From Nepenthes gracilis (taxonomy: Eukaryota; Streptophyta; Magnoliopsida; Caryophyllales; Nepenthaceae): DNA of 64,000 nucleotides. A program made the translations under genes and the position numbers. Every line of letters starts with the position of its first letter. Position 1 is the stretch's first letter. Shown here one piece after another: positions 36,190 through 46,121 of this stretch. The DNA lies in NCBI GenBank assembly GCA_033239525.1, contig BSYO01000033.1:11027501-11091500 (forward strand), read 5' to 3'. The notes beneath the pieces are model-generated. The model was given only the letters and a program-made list of their open reading frames with translations. It was not told where the DNA came from and did no database searches.

Positions 36190-37047
36190 GAAGGAACGCA
36201 GACCTTTTTGCCTGGACTCCCGCAGACATGCCTGGGATTTCGGCTGAGGTAATGGTCCACAAATTAGGCCTTGATCCAGACCGCGAGCCGGTCAGACAGA
36301 AACGGAGGAACTACTCCATCGAAAAACTGATCGCCATCCGGGAGGAGGTGAAGAAGCTGCTGGACGCAGGCTTCATTAGGGAAGTCCAGTGCCCGGATTG
36401 GCTCTCAAACGTCGTCCTGGTTAAGAAGAGCAACGGAAATGGCGGATGTGCGTCGATTTTACCGACGTCAACAAGGCCTGCCCAAAGGACAGCTTTCCTT
36501 GCCCCGGATTGACTGGGGTTGACTCCACGGCGGCACGAGCCGCTAAGCTTCATGGACGCTTATTCAAACTGGCCGATCGTAATGAGTCCAAGACGAGGAG
36601 CATACCTCGTTCATGACGGACCAGGGCACCTATTGCTATAGGGTCATGCCCTTCGGGTTAAAGAACGCTGGAGCCACCTACCAGCGGCTAGTGAACAAGA
36701 TGTTCGAAAAGCAAATTGGTCGCAACATGGAGGTCTACGTCGACGACATGCTCGTCAAGAGCGAGTCGCGAGGCGACCACATACGCGACCTGGAAGAGTC
36801 ATTTGGGGTGCTCCGCCAGCACCAAATGAAACTAAATCCAGCCAAGTGTGTCTTCGGGGTAGCCTCAGGAAAGTTCTTGGGTTTCATCGTCTCTCAGCGA
36901 GGGATCGAGGCAAACCCAGAAAAGATCAAGGCACTGGCTGACATGGCTCCCCCGAGAAATGTAAAGGACGTCCAACGACTGACTGGACGGCTGGCTGCTC
37001 TGTCCCGCTTCCTCGCGAAGTCGAGACAACTACCACTCCTTCTTTAA
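36190..37047 (+). pseudogene. Element B reverse transcriptase, frameshifted
   Basis: The first part reads MPGISAEVMVHKLGLDP to SNVVLVKKSNGN, where a frame change breaks KWRMCVDFTDVNK (near 36440). A degenerate stretch with LSFMDAYS follows. From 36613 the palm is intact: MPFGLKNAGATYQRLVNKMF, then the catalytic MEVYVDDMLVKSES with both aspartates kept, then GFIVSQRGIEANPEKI and the thumb. Contrast with element A, where the same motif is YVNN. Confidence 0.9.
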
Positions 37048-37935
37048 AGCTTTAAGAGGGACAAAGTCTAACGGATTTTGGTGGGCCATTGCTGCACCGC
37101 CTTCGATGAATCGGCGATGTCCGCCAGCCCACCGTTAGAAGGCACCCCGAGAGATGGAGAGGAGTCACCTTTACCTAGCAAGATCGGAAGTGTCCTCGGC
37201 TCCGTCCTCAGGCGCTGTGAATCGATATCCGGCCGATCTATTATGTGAGCAAGGCGTTGACCGCCCGAAAAATCCGCTACCCGCTACCAAAAAAATGGCA
37301 CTGCACTTATCGTCGCAGTATGAAAAATTAAGGCCATACTTTCAGGCGCATCGCGTAGTGGTCCTTACTGGACTGCACTAAAAGGCATACTCCAAAGCCC
37401 GACGCGTTTGGGGATTGGTAAAGTGGGCCATTGAATTGAGTGAGTTCGACATCGAGTTCGAGCCCGGACCGCCATAAAGGCGCGGAGCTCGCCGACTTCA
37501 TCGTTGAGACCACAACACCCATCCAAGAGGAAGCCCACGAGAAAACGAAGAACACCGGTGGGGCCCGATGGGACACTCCACGTGGGCCGGATCGTCCACG
37601 GACAACACACGGGAGGCGGGGGTGATCTTAACGACCCCCGATGGATTTGAGATCAAGTATTCCCCGAGACTTGATTTTCCGCGACCAACAACGTCGGCCG
37701 AGTCGAAGCCCCACTTGGGCCGGCTTGCGATTAGCAAAGGAGTGCTCTGCCAAGAGGTTGGTAGTCCACGACTCCGAATTAATCGTCAACCAGTCAACGG
37801 GGATTCGAGGCAAACAACCCTTCCTTGGCCGTGCACTGCGAAGGCAAAGGAGACCATCCGGGCTTCGACAAGCCGACCGGTTCACGTCCCTCGAGAGGAA
37901 AATTGGAAGGCGGACGGCCGGCAAGAGCAACCAGC
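37048..37935 (+). pseudogene. Element B RNase H and archaeal-type RNase H, degenerate
   Basis: Classical RNase H pieces (FKALRGTKSNGFWW, LRPYFQAHRVVVLT, VKWAIELSEFDIEF) are followed by the second RNase H (VILTTPDGFEIKYSPRLDFP, GLRLAKECSAKRLVVHDSEL). Several frame changes lie between them. The pair marks the element as Tat lineage. Confidence 0.75.
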
Positions 37936-38131
37936 ACCCCGAGAGCCGAGCAATATTCGAGGGACATGCGGGAGGTCTTGAACGCTCCTAGCATAGAAAA
38001 AGCAGGAGGCCATGCAATTTCCGAGATGGAAAACTGGATGACTCCTTACCTTAAATACTGGGTGACGGATCACTTCCAGAGGACACCAAAAGGCTGCGGA
38101 TCAAAAAGACAAACTGGTTGGTACACGGTAG

Positions 38132-39268
38132 TTGATTGGGGCGGGCAGTATCACCGCGGATACTCAACCTCGTATCTTCGTTGTCTATCTCCCGAGGGAG
38201 CGGACTACGCGGCCGGGTGAAGTTCACCTCGGGATCTGCGGATCACACGTAGGCGGGAAAAACCTAGCCTTCAAAATCATGCGCGGCTACTATTGGCCCT
38301 CAATGAAAAAGGACGCACTAGAATTTGTTAAGAAATGCGTGAGCTGCCCGACCATGGCAACCTCCATCACCCGGCCGTCCGCTGATTTAAAGTCCCTTCA
38401 GGCCCCGTGGCCCTTCGCGCAATGGGGGCTCGACATTCTCGGCCCATTTCCCATTGCCACGGGACAAAGGAAATTCATCATAGCGGGCATCGACTACTTC
38501 ACCAAGTGGGTCGAAGCTGCCCCGCTTGCAAAGATTACAGAACACAATGCTATGGAGTTCCTTCGCCAGAGCATTGTCTGCAGGTTCGGCGTCCTAGAGG
38601 TCGTGGTGACCGACAACGGGACCCAATTTTCGGGAAAACGCTTCACCAAGTATTGCACCAGCCTTGGAATCAAGCTGGTCCACACTTCGGTAGCTTACCC
38701 CCAGGCCAACGGACAGGTGGAGGTCACGAACCGTACGCTACTCCACGGGTTAAAAACTAAGTTGGAGGACGCTGGGGGCTCCTGGGCTGACGAGCTCCCA
38801 TCCGTCCTCTGGTCTTATCGTACAACCCCGAAGGAACCAACGCGAGAGACGCCCTTCAGCCTATGCTACGGGACAGAAGGGGTAATACCTGTCGAAATCG
38901 GGCTCCCAAGTCTTGGGGTGGAGTCCTTTGACCCGCAGACCAACTCCCAGAAAATCAGGGAGCACCTGGACTTGCTAGAGGAAGCCCGCGACGCCGCTTG
39001 CTACTTGACAGCTGCATACCAACACCGAGTTGCCCGATACTACAATAAAAAGGTAAAAGCTCGGCAATTCGACGTTGGGGACTTAGTCCTACGTGGTATC
39101 GAGGCCACAGGCAAGCTGGCCGGCCGAAACAAGCTCTCTCCCAACTGGGAGAGACCTTTTCTTGTCTCCGCTGTCCTGCGCAATGGGGCATACAAGCTCC
39201 GAAACTAGGACGGGAAGTTGGTCCCACGAACGTGGAACGCAACCCACCTGAAGCGCTACTTCCAATAG
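38132..39268 (+). CDS. Element B integrase, nearly intact
   Basis: Integrase of the Ty3/gypsy polyprotein, open from 38132 to a premature stop at 39206-39208 near the C-terminus. In order: zinc-binding HLGICGSH ... CVSCPTM (HHCC), core with GLDILGPFP, VVTDNGTQFSG and NGQVEVTNRTL. These supply the D, D and E residues with 35 residues between the second Asp and Glu (DD35E). The C-terminal segment is RVARYYNKKVKARQFDVGDLVL to NGAYKLRN. After the stop the frame continues with KLVPRTWNATHLKRYFQ and its own stop, so the early stop costs about 20 residues. It catalyses insertion of element cDNA. Met at 38132 is not a real start; it is cut from a polyprotein. Confidence 0.9.
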
Positions 39269-39445
39269 GGAACCCAGGTACGCCCTGACTCGATCCTGTG
39301 CATTCATTCGTGTGCTTGTTTTTACTTTGGAAAAATGAGAGTTTACTTAGCATGTAGAATTCTATGGCCTATGAATTGTGTTTGCCTTGCAGGTATCCAT
39401 CCGACCTAGACTGACCCTAAGTCGGGAGGGTCTTCACCCTCTCGT

Positions 39446-39693
39446 TAAACCCTAGTCATCTAGGTGGCCCAAAAGTGGTCTCAAACCCCGGTCATCCAGT
39501 GGCCCATAGCGTTCTTAAACCCTAGTCATCTAGGTAGCCCATGAGCGGTCTAAACCACCCTCATCCCAGGTGGCCCATGAGCGGTCTTAAACCTTGTCAT
39601 CCAAGTGGCCCATGAGCGGTCTCGAAACCTCGGTCATCCGAGCGGCCCAATAGCGGTCGTACTAAACCTTGGTCATCCAAGTGGCCCATGTCT
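39446..39693. repeat. Tandem repeat, 7 x ~35 bp
   Basis: Units of the form TAAACCCTAGTCATCTAGG then TGGCCCATGAGCGGTC, diverged by 10-25%. It lies just after pol in element B, where Tat-type elements often carry variable minisatellites. Confidence 0.88.
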
Positions 39694-39767
39694 AAAAACC
39701 TTAGGGGCAAGAATGGCACACGCGACGACCTCTTTTCGGGAGCAAAGAACATCGATCAACGACAGTC

Positions 39768-40105
39768 GAAGGGAGAAGCATTTCTTCTCCAACATTGGCA
39801 GCCCAAGTCTTCGCATGAACGGCGCCACCGGGCTGGTTCTTACAACCGCCTGCCTGACTTAAGGACCTCACTCCTTAGCGCGCCCGGCCAACCAAGTTGG
39901 CAACCCCACGCACCGACCTTCTCCATGAAAGGGCAAAGTGGTTAAACGATAACGGGAAGCGCTACTTCTCTAACACTAACGCCCAAGTTCTCGCTTAGGC
40001 GATCTGCAAGGTTGGTTAATGCAACCACCTTCTAAGCCCAGGGCTCGGCTCCTTAGGCCATCGAGTAACGATCGCCCGGCCACTAAGTTGGCGCCCCATG
40101 CTGGA
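39768..40105. repeat. Two diverged ~170-bp units
   Basis: Both units run GGGAAGC..TTCTTCTC-like start, AAC(A/G)CCCAAGT(T)CTTCGC, a GGTTNNTNCAACC block, CTCCTTAG and GGCCACTAAGTTGGC. They follow the 35-bp repeat array in element B. Confidence 0.65.
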
Positions 40106-40414
40106 ACCCATGTGAATAAAGAAGCACAAAGCATTAAAAGGCAATGGATACTGAAATGAAAAAGATTTCCATTTCATTAAGTATTTTGCAGTTTACATGC
40201 TATCCGAAAAACAATAATACAAGGCTACAAGTCCGCGGACCACCCCGGGCCGTCTCGGGGCTCTCCCACCAATCTTCTTTGCATTGCGGCACAGGCGGTT
40301 TCTTTGATTAATGAACTCCACCGGGAAGTCCGAGCGATCAACCGCGCAACGCGACGTCCAATGTTGAGCCCTCCAACAGCCCCGGCGTGTAGTGCGCCCC
40401 AACCTCAAGAGGGG
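40106..40414. other. Element B non-coding stretch
   Basis: Between the tandem repeats and the antisense gene. No motif recognised; the sequence near 40130-40190 resembles a 3' end of an antisense transcript only by position. Confidence 0.4.
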
Positions 40415-42010
40415 TCATCCGTGAGGCCAACTCATTCTCTCGCAATCGGCTCGATCTAGGCGTTTATTGCTCGCTCTCGGGCGATCATCCTCTTCCTTTA
40501 GACGAGCGACTTCCGCCTTCAACACGGCGTTCTCTGCCTCCACGCCCGCCATAACACCTCGAGAGCCAATGCCTCGCTCTCGAAGCTCCCTCCCGAGGCG
40601 GCCGCTTTGGCATCCACCCGAGGCTATCTCTACCTCCTTCTCGGCTAGAGCCTCGTCACGCACCATTGCCTTAAAAAGTGCGAGGCGACCTTGGCAACTG
40701 CCTGAAACAACAACAAAAGAGGTTAGAAACCTTGAAAAGGGCAAAGTACGGAAATTAACCATCAAGAACCATACCTCCATAAATTTCCTCGTGGGTCCCT
40801 TAGGCACAGCCTCCACTGAGACCGAGCTCGGGTGGTGGAGGGACGGGAGCATCCTCTCGTGCCAAGCACACTCTTTGCTTCCTCCGGGATTCTTTCCAAG
40901 GATTCGTCATCTTCAACAAAGAAGCAGCGAGCTCCTCTCTGGCAGTCTGGAGCGGCGACGAGCTCCTCTCTTGCGGCCTCTAGAATAGCCGCGTAAGTTT
41001 TCTTTCTCTGGCCGCCCTTTAGGGCAAGGCGGGGTGAAGCAAACTCGTGACGACGGCTCTATAATGTAAACACGTGAATCTTCGAGCACGTCGCGAGGCG
41101 GCTCCTCTACGGATCCCATCCGAGCGCGCCGGAGTCGCGTCGCCGCAGGCTGCGCCAGGATGACTCCTCCGGCATCCTCCAACCTACCCTTAACGGACCT
41201 CTCCGTTCCAGAAGTGCTGCCGGGACTACCGCAAATCCCGACAGCCACAAGGTCAATCTGTGAAGAGGAAGATGAGGACGTGGCAATCGCCCTCACAGCA
41301 GCCTCCTCCGAAGACACTGGACGGATGAGCAACTTCTTCGAATCATTCGGCTTCAACATTTTAATTGGAGGGTGCGGCTTTTGGACCGGTGACGGCGGTC
41401 CCCATTCAACCTTTTTGGTTTCCTCCGCAAAACCGAAAAGTCCCTCCCGAACGCATCGGGGTTACGGCCGACCGCCTTGGTCGGCCTGGGCGTGGCGGCA
41501 TTCTCCGACGCAGACGGCGTACCCAAGTGTACTTAGGGACCTTACCCCGCACCGCGCGATAGGCCACTTGTCTCCCACCTTTACAAAGAAAAAAACGGTT
41601 TTTCCGGTTCTTGAGGGAGTCATGGATGGCCGTACTAATTTTATTCCCGTGACCGAGAGAGATCCACTCCGCCCCGGGATATCTTAAAGACGACCTTAAG
41701 GCCGACATCCTAAACTTCGATCGAGCTTCAAAATGCACAAAGTACAAATATACCTCAATGCGTTGGCGTGAAGGCGGTGCAATGGGAACATGGAGGGCAC
41801 TATGATTGATTCGAGCTCCTCCGGCATCGGGCAGGCAGAGGCCACTCCTCGGGTGAGCCTCGTAAACGGTGAAGTAGCCTTCCCAGGTGGGCGAGGCTAT
41901 TTTCATCTGCGCCCGAACCCTCCGGCCATCTCTTTCGGAATATTGAATTCAACACACAAGGCCTTGATGTCACTCTCCCTCAAGTCGGAGAAGTTCGCAA
42001 CGGATGCCAT
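40415..42010 (-). pseudogene. Element B antisense gene (Transposase_28-like), frameshifted
   Basis: Reading frame on the strand opposite to gag-pol. It starts MASVANFSDLRESDIKALCV at 42010 and, after a frame change, continues EGYFTVYEAHPRSGLCLPDA, matching the VYEAHLKGGLRFP block of elements A and C. Open segments are 41906-41406, 41359-40913 (Ser/acidic-rich, then basic) and 40852-40415, the last with a coiled-coil-like AENAVLKAEVARLKEED. This domain order (N-terminal conserved block, charged linker, coiled coil) matches element C. Likely once one protein of more than 450 residues. Function unknown; resemblance to the 'putative gypsy type transposon' family is from memory. Confidence 0.7.
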
Positions 42011-42378
42011 GATTGGAAAGGTGCTAGGTTTCTTCGAGGTTTGTCACCGAAATGAAAATGAGGAAGACGAAAGGCTTGGAAGCGTAAGCGATTTCGAACA
42101 AAACGGAAGGAAAACTTAGGCGCCAAGCTTGCAAAGGACGCCGCCGTCCGGTGCCACATGTCAACTCCTCATTCGATCCCGGCCAAGCGACGGGACTCAC
42201 GCACGAAACCCCTCACATTAATGGCTCCGTCGAGAATACCGCGTGTCGCCACTCCACTTGACCCGCAAAGGGCGGATCTCTCGACACGACCGGATCTCCT
42301 TCCAACCAAAGGAGGACACGTGTCGCGCTCGCCTTGCCTTGCCCAAAAGTCGGGTAAATCATTCCCGCAATGGCTAAG

Positions 42379-42565
42379 GACGGTCAACAGATTGAACTCG
42401 GAATCGACCAGACGGTCAACACCAAACTCCGGAATTGCCGGGGGGGTCAACAATGCAGAACTCCTAATGTACCCGGGATCGGCCAACAGATGCGAACTCG
42501 AACCGCCAGACGGTCAACAGTGCAGTACTCGAATTACCAAAACGGTCAACGATTCCGGTCAAGCC
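42379..42565. repeat. Tandem repeat, 5-6 x ~32 bp, each with a TTGACC box
   Basis: Units of GACGGTCAACA..TGNANAACTCGGAATTNNCCA. Each contains GGTCAAC or GGCCAAC, that is a W-box (TTGACC) on the minus strand. The array lies between the antisense ATG of element B and its 3' LTR, so it is in promoter position for the antisense gene. Confidence 0.75.
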
Positions 42566-42662
42566 CTCCTTCATGCTTTTGTAAGTTTCCACAGGATTCT
42601 CAAAGTAAGGAAAAACGTCCCATCATGAACATACTGGAGGCCAAAAATCTGACCACCAGCAT

Positions 42663-42672
42663 GGGGGGCTAG
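42663..42672 (+). other. Element B polypurine tract
   Basis: GGGGGGCTAG immediately before the 3' LTR; priming site for plus-strand synthesis. Element C has the same GGGGGCTA motif. Confidence 0.75.
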
Positions 42673-43358
42673 TGATGGGTACACCAATAATGGGCTGGCC
42701 CAAAGAAAGGTCAACGGAAGCCCATTAAGGCCAGTCAACGTTTCTAACGGCCCAATAAGAGGATGGGCCTAGAACCGAGAGGCTCGGGGCGGTCAACGTC
42801 GGCGTTGACCGTTGGAGACAAAGCTGCCACAAACGGTCAACAAGCGTTGACCCAATTTGTTAGGCCTTGAAGCTTTGCAACACTAATGGGCCTATTCCAT
42901 ACAAGGCCCACACCCATCGATTGGCGCTGCGCTCTTCGTTCTCCACGAAGGAGGCCAACAAGCTGACGGTCAACCCAGATGTTGACCGTCTGATTCTCAG
43001 CAGCCAAACCCAAAAACACTCAAACACAGTCCAACTCCAAGGCAACGAACGAGTCCTTACACACGTTCTCTGCCTTCCCACCATCCAGATACGAGAGAGG
43101 GCTGGCGCCATTCTGACATCTGGAGCAAGACACTCCTCTCCTCCCTTTCATCCCTTTCTCTTACTTTCAGTTTCTTCCATTGAAGGCTGATTTACTGACT
43201 TGAGCGTCGGAGAGTTATCGGTGGGATTACATCCCGCCGTGGGTGTGCCGGCCTCGTTTGTTTAGTGGTGTGCAGGATTTGTGCTCAGTGAACGGAGCCG
43301 GTTCAAACCATCCAGAAGAGATCCGAATCCGTTCGAAGCCAGATCCAGGTACGTATCA
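42673..43358 (+). repeat. Element B 3' LTR (short form)
   Basis: 686 bp. Both ends match the 5' LTR closely. The middle is missing: sequence passes from GTTGACCGTCTG directly to ATTCTCAGCAGCCAAACCC. Inverted GGTCAAC/GTTGACC pairs lie at 42791-42810, 42836-42853 and 42968-42987. Confidence 0.92.
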
Positions 43359-43363
43359 TAACT

Positions 43364-43576
43364 ATTTATAGAGTATTATTTAATGTTTACTTTTTTTTCC
43401 CAATTCAATAGCCCGAATGAGAGAAATAAAATACTAATTACAAGCTACTTTACTTACTAAATACACTTTAATACATAAGTCACATTTAGCATTAATATAT
43501 GCAAATTTTGTAGTATTTAATATGCATAAAAAAATTATTTTTAATATTTTTAAATATTTGACATATTAAGATAAAT
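43364..43576. other. AT-rich spacer between elements B and C
   Basis: About 210 bp of AT-rich original DNA between the TAACT and AAAAC target sites. Confidence 0.75.
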
Positions 43577-43581
43577 AAAAC

Positions 43582-44533
43582 TGTTGGGCCCCAGTATGAC
43601 GGCCCATAAAAGCACGGCCCATAAGACACAGCCCAAATAAGAGGCCCAAAGACACTCTCACAAGTTGTGGAGGTCAGATGATCCAAGTAAGAAGCCCAAG
43701 GACCGAGAGCCTAAGGAGTTTCGCGAAATCTTAGAACTACCCGAGCGGCCAGGAACAGACGCTCGGACTTTTCCCCAGAAGGCCCCACAAGAGCTGCTTC
43801 ATCTCGCGAGTTCACAGGCCCACGGGGACCTTACAACCGGACGAGCACCGCCCGTTCATGGCGACGGGAATGCCCGGCTAGCCTACTTCACGGTTTCCCA
43901 AGAAAGCCTACAACTACATCGGTCCGCCGTCTCAACAGGCACGCCTAGTCAAATCAAGGCCGATATCCAGATCCCGTACACCCGACACACTCCCGGATCT
44001 TTGCGGCCTGCCCGTCCGCATGCCACTCCCCACACGTCGGCGACATTAAAGGAAGTCGGTGGACCAGCTCCTCAACCGCGGATGGACACCACGTGTCTAC
44101 TCTCTAACGGCCCGTTTTTTTATAAATACTCAGCAAGGCCCCTTTCAAAGAGACAACTCGAGCCCAGTTTTGGCCGGACACTCACCAAGATCAGCTCCAC
44201 AAAGAAGAGTAAAAAAGCTCCCTGCGAGCATAGTTTCCTTAGGAGAGAAACACAAAACGTGAGACAGGGAAGGGATTAACTCTCACAACTGTACTTTGTA
44301 AAATCTCCAACCCATATAGTGAAGCTCTTTCCAGGCCCTGAGCCTCGTGGTTTTTCCTCCCCATTCAAGAGGAGGTTTTCCACGTAAAACATCCGGTTTC
44401 AATCTTCATCTCGTGTCCAACACTTCCAGTACTTGTGTTGCCAGGAAACAACGCATCCGACTGGACGCCGCGGATCCAACACCCCTTATCAACGAGCCTG
44501 GCTCAGAAAGATCCGCGGAACCAGAACGCAACA
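43582..44533 (+). repeat. Element C 5' LTR
   Basis: 952 bp with TATA box TATAAATA at 44121-44128. Roughly 15 differences from the 3' copy are visible in the first ~195 bases, fewer later. Confidence 0.93.
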
Positions 44534-44552
44534 TTGGCGCCGTCTGTGGGAA
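44534..44552 (+). other. Element C primer-binding site
   Basis: TTGGCGCCGTCTGTGGGAA, identical to element B, directly after the LTR. Confidence 0.85.
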
Positions 44553-44608
44553 GGAAGAACAAAAAACTCACGACTTACCACTCTCCAACGACAAGCAACG
44601 CCCCAAGG

Positions 44609-45387
44609 ATGTTCAGCAGACAAGGCAGCACGTCCACCCAAGGAGAAGAGTGCCACGACGAATGTCTCCCATCGGGCGGCAGAGTAAGCGGCAGCCCCGG
44701 CACCAGCGTGCGCAAACTGGCGCAGAAGGTAGACAGCCTCACAAGAGCCATCCGCAACCTCCAGGAGAAGGCGGGCGAACAGTCTAGGGGCCCACGCTCC
44801 AAAAGCCCGCGCCAAACGGCGCTCCAAAAACAGCAGTCGGCGCGGGCTCCAGGCGAGTTGAGGGATTATCTCAACAGAAAGAAGTCCATGAGTCCGGCCC
44901 CATCAAGGAGGGGGCTCAAGAGGCTCTGCAAACTGTCTTTGGACCCAAGGCCGGCGAAGCAACTCAGCCGGCAGAACCAGAAGACCCCTTGCCCCCGAGG
45001 ACAGGGGAAGGAAGGAGAATGGCAAGCGCCCACCAGAAGACCCAACCACCGTCCGGGCACGATAAGCCCGAGCGGATGGTCCTTGGGGGAGAAAGACACT
45101 CAGGCCCATTGGCCTTCACTGACTCCCTCACCAACATCCTAAGGCAGATCAGGGACGAGGAGTTCCTAAGATGGCCCAGGGCGTTGAAGAACCCAAGGAG
45201 GCGACCGTGGGAATACCCCATTACCATGGCGGCCGCGGCCACGACACCGAGGGATCGCATCGAAGCTCCGAGCGGAAATCGAGCGGGCCGGGTAATGGAA
45301 GGTTATCTTGACCGCTTCTGCCACGACCCCGTGCGGCCGGAGCAAGAGGAAGCAGCCAATCCCGCCGCTCGAAGGGCGAGGCCATAA
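44609..45387 (+). pseudogene. Element C gag remnant
   Basis: Starts MFSRQGSTSTQGEE at 44609. It includes a short amphipathic segment (VRKLAQKVDSLTRAIRNLQE), then changes frame. The C-terminal part has FTDSLTNILRQIRDEEFL, and the nucleic-acid-binding motif is spread over frames near 45220-45300 (YPHYHGGRGHDTE; Cys ligands lost), followed by EGYLDRF. The capsid core seen in A and B is not recognisable, so gag seems internally deleted as well as frameshifted. Confidence 0.65.
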
Positions 45388-45560
45388 TGGGCGCGGACTG
45401 ACAAAAAAAAAAAAAGGAAGAGAGAAAAACAAAAATCTCTGGGGACCACTCAATGTAAGAAAAATGTACATTAATAAAAACGTGCATTTGTTACCATCTC
45501 CATGAAACATCCCCGTACTCTCTCCTCAACAATGAAGCGACTCGCAACATTCAACAAACA

Positions 45561-45717
45561 AAACTTGGGCGCCAACCCGAGCGGCCCTAGCGGTCGGACC
45601 CCAGCGATCAGGCAACAAAACTCGGCTGCGCCCGAGCGGCCCTAGCGGTCGGACCCCAGAAGTCAAAACTCAGAAACTCGGCCGTGACCAAACGGTCCTA
45701 GAGGTCGAGCGACGAAA
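45561..45717. repeat. Tandem repeat, ~3 x 55-60 bp
   Basis: Units containing GAGCGGCCCTAGCGGTCGG, two almost identical and a third diverged. Same position (after the sense genes, before the antisense gene) as the minisatellites of element B. Confidence 0.75.
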
Positions 45718-46121
45718 ATAAACCCAAAAGGCTGAGGGCTAAAAGTCCTTGAGAGGGCTGCATGCCCAAGTCCAAAAAGGTAAAGGGTCAAACACCTGAA
45801 GGGAGTCACCCACTTGAAACAAAGGAGTCAAGTGCTATATGACGCGCCGCAAAAAAAAAAGAGAAAAAAGACCCACGTGCAAACAAGACACAAAAGAAAC
45901 GTCCGAAGCCTTAAAGCGAAAAGGACAAAGTCTTATTCACAAAAAAAAAAATAATTTTCTGTACAAGTATGGCAAAACAAAAAGCAAAATGAGAAAAAGG
46001 GGGTAGCATGTCAAGGGGGTGCCACTCGGCTTTCTCCCTTCTGAGTCCCGTGGACTCCTGAAGATCCCGTCTGCTCCATTGGAACTGCCTCCTCGGGCGT
46101 AAGAGGTTCACCATCAGGCCC

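Larger units (their letters stand above)
32406..43358 (+). mobile_element. Element B: Tat-lineage Ty3/gypsy retrotransposon
   Basis: Complete element of 10.95 kb with perfect target duplication TAACT (32401-32405 and 43359-43363), LTRs beginning TGATGGGTACACC and ending ATCA, a primer site TTGGCGCCGTCTGTGGG directly after the 5' LTR and a polypurine tract GGGGGGCTAG directly before the 3' LTR. Order: gag, protease, RT, RNase H, archaeal-type RNase H, integrase, tandem repeats, antisense gene. The integrase is open for about 330 codons; gag and both RNase H regions are frameshifted. It is clearly younger than element A, but the two LTRs differ greatly in length. Confidence 0.94.

Noticed and set aside
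43665..44279. 204-residue + strand frame at the start of element C
   Set aside because: Lies inside the 5' LTR, and the 3' LTR copy breaks the same frame.
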